Assembly (NCBI GenBank): GCA_036269135.1
Contig: DATASQ010000033.1
Coordinates: 1-64,000 of the forward strand
Direction of reading: 5' to 3'
Length of the DNA stretch: 64,000 nucleotides
Source: Palsa-343 sp036269135
GTDB lineage: Bacteria; Acidobacteriota; Terriglobia; Terriglobales; Acidobacteriaceae
Part shown: positions 33,544-41,365 of the stretch, piece after piece
Layout of the letters: each line of letters begins with the position of its first letter
Numbering within the stretch: position 1 is the first letter of the stretch
Translations under genes and position numbers: made by a program
The notes under the pieces: generated by a model
What the model saw: the letters and a program-made list of their open reading frames with translations, nothing else
The model's database searches: none
Told to the model about the DNA's origin: nothing

Positions 33544-35235
33544 TTGGCAATTGACGATAAATACGAAGCTGACATACAGAAGCTGATCGATACGGGCAAA
33601 GAGAAGGGTTATCTGACCTACAACGAGGTCAACGACCTGCTGCCCGGCGATGTAAATTCGCCGGACGATCTCGATGACCTGATCACGACGATCGGCACGC
33701 AGGGCATTGACATCCTCGAAGGCGGCCCGAAGATTGGCGGCGGGGAGCGCGACGATTTCGAGCCGGAAGAGGGCGAAGACGTCGAGCTGGACCTGACGCC
33801 GGGGACGCTGGAAAAGACCAACGATCCGGTACGCATGTACCTGCGCGAGATGGGCACGGTACCGCTGCTGACGCGCGAAGGGGAAGTGGAGATTGCGCGG
33901 CGCATCGAGCGCGGGCAGCTGCGCGTGATGAAGGCGATTTCGCGGTCGCCGGTGGTGATTCGCGAAATTGTGGCGCTGGGCGAAGACCTGAAGCGCGGCG
34001 TGCGGAACATCAAGGAAATCGTCATCTTCGACGATGAGGAGCTGACGGAAGAAGTGGTGCAGTCGCGGGTGCGCGCGACGGCAAACAAGGTCGACACGCT
34101 GGTGAAGCACCAGAAGAAGGCACAGCAGCTGGAAGAGAAGCTGCCCACCGTGTCGCAGAAGGCGAAGCCGAAGGAGTATCGGCGGCTGCGGTGGAGCATC
34201 GCGCGCGAGAAGGTGCTGGTCTCGCGGATTGTGCGCGAGCTGAAGTACACCAACCTGGAGCGGAAGCGGCTGCTGGACAAGGTGAACAAGACCGTCGAGG
34301 CGATGCGCACGCTGGAACGGCAGATCCGTTCGCTGGACACGAAGTACGAGCAGAGCCGCAGCGAGGAGCTGAAGAAGGAGTACCGGCGGCAGCAGAAGAA
34401 CTGCAAGACGGACCTGGAGAAGCTGGAAGAAGAAGCGGGCGTCACCATCGCGGAGCTGAAGCGCACGCAGCGGGAGATGATCCAGGGAGACATGGACGCC
34501 GAGCAGGCGAAGCGGGAGCTGATTGAAGCCAACCTGCGCCTGGTGGTGTCGATCGCGAAGAAGTATACGAACCGCGGACTGCAGTTTCTGGACCTGATTC
34601 AGGAAGGTAACATCGGCCTGATGAAGGCGGTGGACAAATTTGAATACCGTCGCGGTTACAAATTCTCGACGTATGCGACATGGTGGATCCGGCAGGCGAT
34701 TACCAGGGCCATTGCGGACCAGGCGAGAACCATCCGTATTCCGGTGCACATGATCGAAACGATCAACAAGCTGATCCGGACGTCGCGGCAGCTGGTGCAG
34801 GAGCTGGGGCGCGAACCGACCTCGGAAGAGATTGCGCGGCGGATGGATATTCCTGTGGCGAAGGTGCGCAAGGTGCTGAAGATCGCGCAGGAGCCGATTT
34901 CGCTGGAGACGCCGATTGGCGAAGAGGAAGACTCGCATCTGGGCGACTTCATCGAAGACCGGCAGGCGGTTTCACCGTCGGACGCGGTGATCAGCGTGAA
35001 CCTGAAAGAGTACACGTCGCAGGTGCTGCGGACGCTGACGCCGAGGGAAGAGCGCGTGGTGAAGATGCGGTTCGGGCTGGAGGACGGCTCGGAGCACACG
35101 CTGGAAGAGGTAGGACAGAGCTTCCAGGTGACGCGCGAACGCATTCGGCAGATCGAAGCGAAGGCGCTGCGCAAGCTGCGGCATCCGTCACGCTCGCGGA
35201 AGCTGCGGGCGTTTGTGGATACCGTGCACGAGTGA
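33544..35235 (+). CDS. rpoD: Primary RNA polymerase sigma factor
   Basis: This is the housekeeping sigma-70 factor. The TTG at 33544 (MAIDDKYEADIQKLIDTGKE) is preceded by GGGGGAG nine bases upstream; this gives 563 residues. Region 1.1 (YEADIQKLIDTGKEKGYLTY), region 1.2 (DPVRMYLREMGTVPLLTREG), region 2 (NLRLVVSIAKKYTNRGLQFL and YKFSTYATWWIRQAI), region 3 (RIPVHMIETINKLIR) and region 4 (TLEEVGQSFQVTRERIRQIE) are all present. A long charged helical insert lies between regions 1.2 and 2. A strong terminator follows 40 bp after the stop. Confidence 0.97.
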   Translation: MAIDDKYEADIQKLIDTGKEKGYLTYNEVNDLLPGDVNSPDDLDDLITTIGTQGIDILEGGPKIGGGERDDFEPEEGEDVELDLTPGTLEKTNDPVRMYLREMGTVPLLTREGEVEIARRIERGQLRVMKAISRSPVVIREIVALGEDLKRGVRNIKEIVIFDDEELTEEVVQSRVRATANKVDTLVKHQKKAQQLEEKLPTVSQKAKPKEYRRLRWSIAREKVLVSRIVRELKYTNLERKRLLDKVNKTVEAMRTLERQIRSLDTKYEQSRSEELKKEYRRQQKNCKTDLEKLEEEAGVTIAELKRTQREMIQGDMDAEQAKRELIEANLRLVVSIAKKYTNRGLQFLDLIQEGNIGLMKAVDKFEYRRGYKFSTYATWWIRQAITRAIADQARTIRIPVHMIETINKLIRTSRQLVQELGREPTSEEIARRMDIPVAKVRKVLKIAQEPISLETPIGEEEDSHLGDFIEDRQAVSPSDAVISVNLKEYTSQVLRTLTPREERVVKMRFGLEDGSEHTLEEVGQSFQVTRERIRQIEAKALRKLRHPSRSRKLRAFVDTVHE

Positions 35236-35275
35236 GAGAAGCAGGGTAGAGAGAGGATTAGGGTTTAGAGTTTGT

Positions 35276-35310
35276 AAGGCCGCTCCGAAATGGGGTGGCC
35301 TTTTTGTTTT
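35276..35310 (+). terminator. Rho-independent terminator of rpoD
   Basis: AAGGCC and GGCCTT form a stem (35276-35281 with 35297-35302) extended by GCTCC/GGGGT pairs with wobbles around a GAAAT loop, followed by TTTTTGTTTT. The structure ends rpoD and precedes the convergent gene at 35328. Confidence 0.8.
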
Positions 35311-35327
35311 GCTGTGCAAGCGGCGAG

Positions 35328-38300
35328 CTACTGGACGATCAGGGTCAGCTTCGCGGTATGGGTAAGATTCGCCATCGTGGCGGTGACGGTGAGGGTATAG
35401 CTGCCGGAGGGAGTGGGACTGGAGGAGACGCCGCTGCCACTCCCGCCGCTTCCCGCGCTGCCGGTGCCGGAGCCGCTGGAGGCGGAAACGCCGCAGCCCA
35501 GAGGGATCACGATGCAGGCGGCGCATAAGACGAGGAACGCGGCGAGTCTGCGCCGGCGGAGTCCGAAGGCGGCCAGCGGCAGGGTGAGTGCAAGGAAGGG
35601 AGCCAGGTCCTTCCCGATGCCGGGAGGGTGAAGGGCGGCGGAAGCGGCGACGCCGGTAGCAATGGTGACGGTGGAGCTGGCCGGATTGAGGCCGGTGAGG
35701 GTGATGGCGGCCGGATTGAGGCTGCAGGCGGCGTTCTGGGGAGCGCCCGAGCAGGAAAGGACTACGCTGCCGGAGGCGCCTGCGAGGCCAGCGAGCTGGA
35801 GAGTATAGCTGGCGGTCTGGCCGCTGGTGACAACGGCCGAGGAAGAACCGACGATGGACAGGCTGAAGTCGTCGCCGGAGCCGGAGAGCGCGACGGTGAG
35901 GGGTTTGGCGAGGTTGCCGGCGGAAAGAGTGAGGGTGCCGGAGACCGCTCCTGCAGCCGTGGGCGAGAAGGTGAGGGAGAGCGGGCAGGCCGCACCGGCG
36001 GCGAGCGTCGCAGGGCAGTGATTCGCGGCGACAGCAAAGCCGCTGGTGATCGCGGCAGAGAGGTTCGTGAGGGCAACGCCGCCGTTGTTGGTCACGGTGA
36101 CGGTTTGGGGTGAGCTGGTGGTGCCGACGGCGTAGCCGCCAAAGTCGATGGAGCTGGGAGTGGCGGAGACACCCGGAGGCGCCTGTCCGGTGCCGCTGAG
36201 AGAGACGGTTTGATTGCGGAGCTCGTCGGCGATGGTCAGCGTGCCGGTTTCGGCTCCGGTACGGGTGGGGGCGTAGGCAACCGCGATGGCGCAGGAGCCG
36301 TGCCCCTGCAGCGAAGCGCCGCAGTTGTTCACGACGGTGAAATCGCCGGTGGAAGTGACGATGATCTGGGTGAGGGTCTGATCGCCGGTATTGGTGAGGG
36401 TGACCTGCTGGGTGGGGCTGGTCGTCCCGACCTGCTGCGTGGGAAAGGTGAGGGAGCCGGGCGCGAGGCCGTCGGTGGCGGCGGTCTGCCCGGTTCCGGA
36501 AAGAGGCGCCGTCTGGAGACCGAGCGCGCCGGCGACGGTGAGGCTGCCGGTGCGGGAACCCGAGGCGGAGGGATTGAAAACTATGCTGACCGTGCAGCTG
36601 GCGCCGGCGGCCAGGGAGCTGGTGCAGGTATCGGCGGCCATATGGAAGTCGCCGGAGAGGGTTTCACCGGTGAGAGCGGCCGGTTGACCTCCTGTATTGG
36701 CGATGGTGATTGACTGGGAGGCCGAAGTGGAGCCGATGGCCTGGCCGCCGAAAGCGAGGGAAGGCGGCGTCAGCCGGATGACCGCGGGACCGAAGCCGAT
36801 GCCGGAGAGGGCGGCGGTGATCTGGCCGCTGCTGAGATTGCCGAAGAGGGTCAGAGTGCCATAGAACGTGCCGGACTGGGGAGGATCGAAGCTGACCTGG
36901 ATCTGACAAGTCGCGGCGGGGGCGAGGGACTGCCCGGCGCAGGTATCGGTTTCGGTGAAGTCGCCGGAGGCGGTGACGGTGGAGACGCTCAGGTTGAGGC
37001 GGCCCGTGTTGGTGACGGTGACGGTCTGGGCGGCGCTGACGGTCTCGATCGGCTGGGTGGCGAAAGAGAGCGTGGCGGGATTCAGAGAGGCGGTGGTGGG
37101 AGCGATGCCGGCGGTGGCAAGCGGGATTTGCCAGATGCCGCGGCCCCAGGTGGCGGCACGCAGCATCTGGGTGGAGCCCTCGTTATACGCCATGAGACTG
37201 GTCACCGGGGACCAGGGGAGACCGCTGCCGTACAGGTTCCAGCAGGCCGCGCCCTGCTGGATACAGGAGGCGACGTTCTGCGTGATGTAGACGCCGGAGT
37301 CGAGGGCGACGTAGACGATGTTGGCGTTATTGGGATCGACGATGACGCTGTTGGCGGGCGCCTGCGGCAGGTTGGCGGAGAGGTTGTACCAGTGCGCGCC
37401 CCCATCGGTGGAGGTGTAGAGCAGGTTGGCATTGGTGGTGCTGCCAAAGATTCCCTGGACGGTGACGTAGAGAGTTTCGCCGGTGGGGTCGTGGGGATCG
37501 ACGAAGATGCTGGAGACGTCGTAAGCGCCTGGGTTGAACTGCGAGCCCGCGACATCGGAATTGACAACCGGAGAGACATAGAGATCGGTCCATTGGGTGG
37601 AAGACACGGTGGATCCGTCATGGACCTGGGCGGTAAAGAGGTGGCCCGGGATCAGACCTCCGCCGTCGAGGACGCCGGCTATGCCCGCGTAGAGCTGTTC
37701 GGCTCCCGTGTCGTTCGGATCGGTATTGGTGAGTCCGGCTGCAAGTGAACGGATTTGCGCGTTGCTGTCGCAGAAGGGGCCCGCGTCACCGTCGAGCATG
37801 GAACTGAGGAGGTTGCTGTCGCTCCAGGCGGAGCCGTTGGCGAGACCGCGCCAGACGCGGCAGGTGCCGAGGAGCAGGCGGGAAGAGTCGGAGGGGTCGA
37901 GAATCCATGGGGCGGGGATGGTCAGCACATCATTGTCGACCTGGGATTCACCGATGACCGGGGTACCGAAGTCCGCGACGGTGCAGCCGGTGCCCTGATT
38001 GCAGAAGTTGATGCCGACGCCGAAGACGGAGGTGGCATACCGGTTCTGCGGATTGAGGGGATCGATGGCAACGGTATCGCCTTCTCCATCGAGAACCTGA
38101 TTCCACGCCGAGCCGCTGGCGGAAGGAGCAGCGGAGCCGAGTGGGCCGAGGGCGGCCATCCAGGTGGAGGGATTGTTGGGATCCTCGGCGAAGTTCTCGA
38201 CGGCAGCGAGCGAGCCGAGACCGCCGTTGAGATTCTGGAAATGCGCGGCGTCACTGGCAGAGCAGAGGGTGGGCTGCTGGGCGACGGCATCGGTGGAACG

Positions 38301-39821
38301 CCAGAGGCCGCTTTGAGTACCGAAATAAAGCAGGCCCGCGGGCCCGAAGGTGGAATCGATGGCCTGCTGCCCGGGGGCGACCTGAGCGGCAGCGCAGGTG
38401 GCAGTGTTGGTGGTGTTTCTCCAGACGCAACCGGCGGCCAGGCTGCATCGCCACAGATCGGCGAGCCCGACGAAGAGAAGGGTGTCCTGCTGGGAGGGCA
38501 CTGCAGCGAGGGCAAGCGCAGTGGTCTCCGGGAGGGTACCGTTTCCGCTTGTGGATTCGAGCGGCTGATCGGAGATGCGGGTGGCGAACTGCACGGTGCC
38601 GGAGGAGCAGGCTCCGGACTGCAGGTTGCAGGCATCCTGCCAGAGCCCCTGATCGTTGTTGTTCTGATCGGCGGTGAGAGCGAACAAATCGCCGGTGGCA
38701 GGCTGCGCGGCGATGACCCCGCGGAAGATGGGACAGGCGGGGGAACCGTTGGTGCCGGGATTCGTGGGGCAGAGGAGCTGGGTCAGGCCGGTTCCGGGCT
38801 GGTGGGCGAGGCGGCTCCAGGTGATGCCGTCGGTCGATTCGTAATAACCATGGTAGCGAATCGCGGCATAGAAGCGCTGCCGGACAGGATTCCAGGCAAC
38901 CGAGGTCGCAGCATTGGTTGCGCTGCCGGAGACGGAAGCGGACTGAATGACGTTGGAGCCGTCTTCGAGAGTCGCGAGCTGCCAGGTGTTGCCGGCGTCG
39001 AGAGAGTAGTAGATGCCGAGGGCACCCAGCGCATTGGTGGCGCCGGCGATGTCGGCGTAATCGGAATCGCCGACAGCGGCGACGACCAGGCCGGAGGCAG
39101 CGGTGCTCCAGGCAAAACCGGCGAAGGCGGTGCCGAAGAAATTAAAGCGCTCGCCGGAGGGGGTGGTGGCGGAGTGCTGAATCTGCACCCAGGTGTTGCC
39201 GTTGTCAGTGGAGCGGAGGATGCCGACACCATACCAGGACGTGGCGGTTCCGTTCGGATCGCCCGTGCCGGCGAGAATGACACCGGTGCCACCGGGCTGA
39301 ACGGAGACAGCTCCGATGCTGAGCGAAGGGAGGGAGCCAGCCGCGATGGTGAAAGTGTCGGTGAGAGGAAGGAACTGGGCCGAGGCGGGGTCGGCGGCGG
39401 CATTCGTGGACTTCCAGACACCGCCGCCGGCGGTGCCGAGGTAGAGGGTGTTGCCGGAGGGATCGGAGGAATCCGCGGCGAGGCTGATCACGGAACCGGT
39501 GACGAGATTCCAGGCTGCGGTTTGAACCTGCAATGGGCCGACGGGCTGCCAGGCAGGCACGGTGCCCTGATCCATGCGTGCAGCGGAAGGCGACTGAGCT
39601 GCAGCGATCCAGTCGCAGGCGAGGAGGGCCAGGAGGACGAAAACAGAGGAGAACGCGGCGCGGCGGAGAGACGAAGAAGGGCGGCGAAGCGGGCTTGCGG
39701 CGAGGTGCGGCGCCTCGGAGGGACGGGGATACGACAGACAAAACTTGACCGCACTCCTGCGATACGGCACGCGCGGAACCTCCGGGTCAACCGGGCCTGC
39801 AGGCAACGCGCGGAGAGCCAC
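35328..39821 (-). CDS. Giant secreted repeat protein (BNR-like repeats plus Ig-like ASPM/SPD-2/Hydin-type domains)
   Basis: This is a 1497-residue exported protein. A signal/anchor segment lies near residue 55-75 (AAFSSVFVLLALLACDWIAAAQ). The first 900 residues contain BNR/sortilin-like beta-propeller repeats (GVGILRSTDNGNTWVQI, LLYTSTDGGAHWYNLS). Residues about 920-1385 hold four to five Ig-like repeats of about 100 residues (FATQPIETVSAAQTVTVTNT, FGGQAIGSTSASQSITIANT, and similar). Near the C-terminus is a hydrophobic segment, an RRRRR cluster, a second hydrophobic segment ending in a lipobox-like LGCGV, and then a final Ig-type strand pair (GSYTLTVTATMANLTHTAKL). Role likely cell-surface display or adhesion; substrate unknown. 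Confidence 0.85.
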   Translation of the reverse strand: MALRALPAGPVDPEVPRVPYRRSAVKFCLSYPRPSEAPHLAASPLRRPSSSLRRAAFSSVFVLLALLACDWIAAAQSPSAARMDQGTVPAWQPVGPLQVQTAAWNLVTGSVISLAADSSDPSGNTLYLGTAGGGVWKSTNAAADPASAQFLPLTDTFTIAAGSLPSLSIGAVSVQPGGTGVILAGTGDPNGTATSWYGVGILRSTDNGNTWVQIQHSATTPSGERFNFFGTAFAGFAWSTAASGLVVAAVGDSDYADIAGATNALGALGIYYSLDAGNTWQLATLEDGSNVIQSASVSGSATNAATSVAWNPVRQRFYAAIRYHGYYESTDGITWSRLAHQPGTGLTQLLCPTNPGTNGSPACPIFRGVIAAQPATGDLFALTADQNNNDQGLWQDACNLQSGACSSGTVQFATRISDQPLESTSGNGTLPETTALALAAVPSQQDTLLFVGLADLWRCSLAAGCVWRNTTNTATCAAAQVAPGQQAIDSTFGPAGLLYFGTQSGLWRSTDAVAQQPTLCSASDAAHFQNLNGGLGSLAAVENFAEDPNNPSTWMAALGPLGSAAPSASGSAWNQVLDGEGDTVAIDPLNPQNRYATSVFGVGINFCNQGTGCTVADFGTPVIGESQVDNDVLTIPAPWILDPSDSSRLLLGTCRVWRGLANGSAWSDSNLLSSMLDGDAGPFCDSNAQIRSLAAGLTNTDPNDTGAEQLYAGIAGVLDGGGLIPGHLFTAQVHDGSTVSSTQWTDLYVSPVVNSDVAGSQFNPGAYDVSSIFVDPHDPTGETLYVTVQGIFGSTTNANLLYTSTDGGAHWYNLSANLPQAPANSVIVDPNNANIVYVALDSGVYITQNVASCIQQGAACWNLYGSGLPWSPVTSLMAYNEGSTQMLRAATWGRGIWQIPLATAGIAPTTASLNPATLSFATQPIETVSAAQTVTVTNTGRLNLSVSTVTASGDFTETDTCAGQSLAPAATCQIQVSFDPPQSGTFYGTLTLFGNLSSGQITAALSGIGFGPAVIRLTPPSLAFGGQAIGSTSASQSITIANTGGQPAALTGETLSGDFHMAADTCTSSLAAGASCTVSIVFNPSASGSRTGSLTVAGALGLQTAPLSGTGQTAATDGLAPGSLTFPTQQVGTTSPTQQVTLTNTGDQTLTQIIVTSTGDFTVVNNCGASLQGHGSCAIAVAYAPTRTGAETGTLTIADELRNQTVSLSGTGQAPPGVSATPSSIDFGGYAVGTTSSPQTVTVTNNGGVALTNLSAAITSGFAVAANHCPATLAAGAACPLSLTFSPTAAGAVSGTLTLSAGNLAKPLTVALSGSGDDFSLSIVGSSSAVVTSGQTASYTLQLAGLAGASGSVVLSCSGAPQNAACSLNPAAITLTGLNPASSTVTIATGVAASAALHPPGIGKDLAPFLALTLPLAAFGLRRRRLAAFLVLCAACIVIPLGCGVSASSGSGTGSAGSGGSGSGVSSSPTPSGSYTLTVTATMANLTHTAKLTLIVQ

Positions 39822-40036
39822 GAGGCCGTTACGCCGGCAAAGATGCGCTCATTATTCGGTGAACGCGCGGGAGGCGGGAGGTTACTCCGGGATGGCGCGG
39901 TATCGGAGGTACCGAAAAAGGAAGGACGATTTCATTTTGGAACGGTCCGATGCCGGACGCCCGCAGGTCGCGTGGAGCGGCGACGGAGGTCCGGCGGGTG
40001 ACGGCCACGGCGCGCGGCGGCGAGGGGACGACCCTG

Positions 40037-40978
40037 TCAGGAAATCGGCGTCGAAGAAGCGGAGTTGCGAGAGAACTCCAGTTCCGGCTGGAATTCATGC
40101 CCTGTGGATCGGGGGGCCTTCCGCTGGGGAACCGGGGGAGGAGGGCAAAAGCGCCGGATGGCCCGGGTCGCCTCGAACTGCGCCACGGTTTCGGCAGAGA
40201 TGGCGAGAGCGTCGTCGGCCGAGAAGAGGCAAGCCGTAACGGTGCGCCAGAGAATCCTGAGGTCGCCGGCGAGGCTGGCGGTACGCATGTACTCGAGGTC
40301 GAGACGGGCTTTGGTGGGCTTCACGAACATCTCGTAGAAACCCTCGAGCTGATCCTCGGGAATCTCGGACAGAAAATCTTCCTCGTTGCGAAAGGCGAGG
40401 GTGGCCGCGCCGGTGATGCCGGGCCGGCAATCCATATGCAGGGCCTCGTGGTGGGGCAGCTTGGGACGGGGACCGACGAGACACATGTCGCCGCGAAGGA
40501 CGTTCCAGAACTGAGGCAGTTCGTCGAGCTTGTAGCGGCGGAGAAGGGCGCCCACGGGAGTAATGCGGGTATCGCCGGTCACCGTAATGCAGGAGCCATT
40601 GTGGTTGCCGCAGCCGGTGGACATGGAGCGAAACTTATAGAGGGTAAACTCGCTGCCGTTGCGTCCCATGCGCTTCTGGCGGAAAAAGACCGGGCCCGGG
40701 GAACCGAGACGGACGAGGAGAGCGGCGAAAGCCATGAGAGGCAGAAAGGTGAGGAGGGCCACGACGGCGAAGAAGGCATCGAGGGCGCGGCGTGTGGAAG
40801 AAAGCGCCCAGGGGCTGGCATCGCTCGCGGTGCGCTTCTGGGCAATGAGAGCAGGCAGACGATGGCTCCAGGAGGCCGAAGGCCTTGGGGCCTCAGCAGC
40901 AGAGGGATAGTGCGGCACAGAGTCGGAACGCTGTCCGGATTCCGCAGGAAAGACGTTATCAAAAGAGAGCGAACTCAT
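40037..40978 (-). CDS. Exopolysaccharide-initiating sugar-phosphate transferase
   Basis: This is a 313-residue membrane enzyme of the bacterial sugar transferase family, which attaches the first sugar phosphate to undecaprenyl phosphate. A disordered N-terminus is followed by a membrane helix (AFFAVVALLTFLPLMAFAALL, about 68-90) and the catalytic core: PGPVFFRQKRMGRNGSEF, YKFRSM, KLDELPQFWNVLRGDMCLVG and PRP. No N-terminal CoA-binding or long membrane region of WbaP type is present, so it is a short, PglC-like form. It is divergent from the Wza-like gene. Confidence 0.93.
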   Translation of the reverse strand: MSSLSFDNVFPAESGQRSDSVPHYPSAAEAPRPSASWSHRLPALIAQKRTASDASPWALSSTRRALDAFFAVVALLTFLPLMAFAALLVRLGSPGPVFFRQKRMGRNGSEFTLYKFRSMSTGCGNHNGSCITVTGDTRITPVGALLRRYKLDELPQFWNVLRGDMCLVGPRPKLPHHEALHMDCRPGITGAATLAFRNEEDFLSEIPEDQLEGFYEMFVKPTKARLDLEYMRTASLAGDLRILWRTVTACLFSADDALAISAETVAQFEATRAIRRFCPPPPVPQRKAPRSTGHEFQPELEFSRNSASSTPIS

Positions 40979-41365
40979 CCCACCCCATTACTGCACTGGC
41001 GTTCGGCGACTGTGCATCTCTGAAGGAAATCGAATCAGCGTTTTCCGGCGGGCAAATCGGAATCAGGTTAGAGTCGATGTTACTAAACTGTAATTAAATC
41101 TGTTATTTGTTGCTGTTTTGCAGTATACCAGGGAAGCTGACCCGGCAAGCACAAATTTTGGAAGGCTCAACATCAATGTCACCCGGGGGTCACTCTTCAA
41201 AATGTTTCGCGAAGGATGGGAGCCGTCAATACCCTGATCGGCCCATTCAACCAGGGCTTTAGCGCGTGCTAGACTGTTGCCTGCACGGACCGTCTTCGAC
41301 CTGATGAATGAATCAATCGCGTGGCGCCGGCCGGAAGCGGCTTCCGCTGTAGGCCGTGCCTCCCT
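40979..41365. other. Divergent regulatory region of the exopolysaccharide module
   Basis: This 387-bp region separates the sugar transferase from the Wza-like gene and is AT-richer than its surroundings at 41075-41150. It must contain both promoters. A TAGACT box near 41270 could be the -10 of the rightward promoter. No complete consensus pair or named operator is recognised. Confidence 0.4.

Noticed and set aside
37755..40001. Open frame of 748 codons on + strand
   Set aside because: Antisense to the giant secreted protein; long shadow frames are expected in such GC-rich DNA and its composition (Gly, Glu, Ala, Val) is typical of them.
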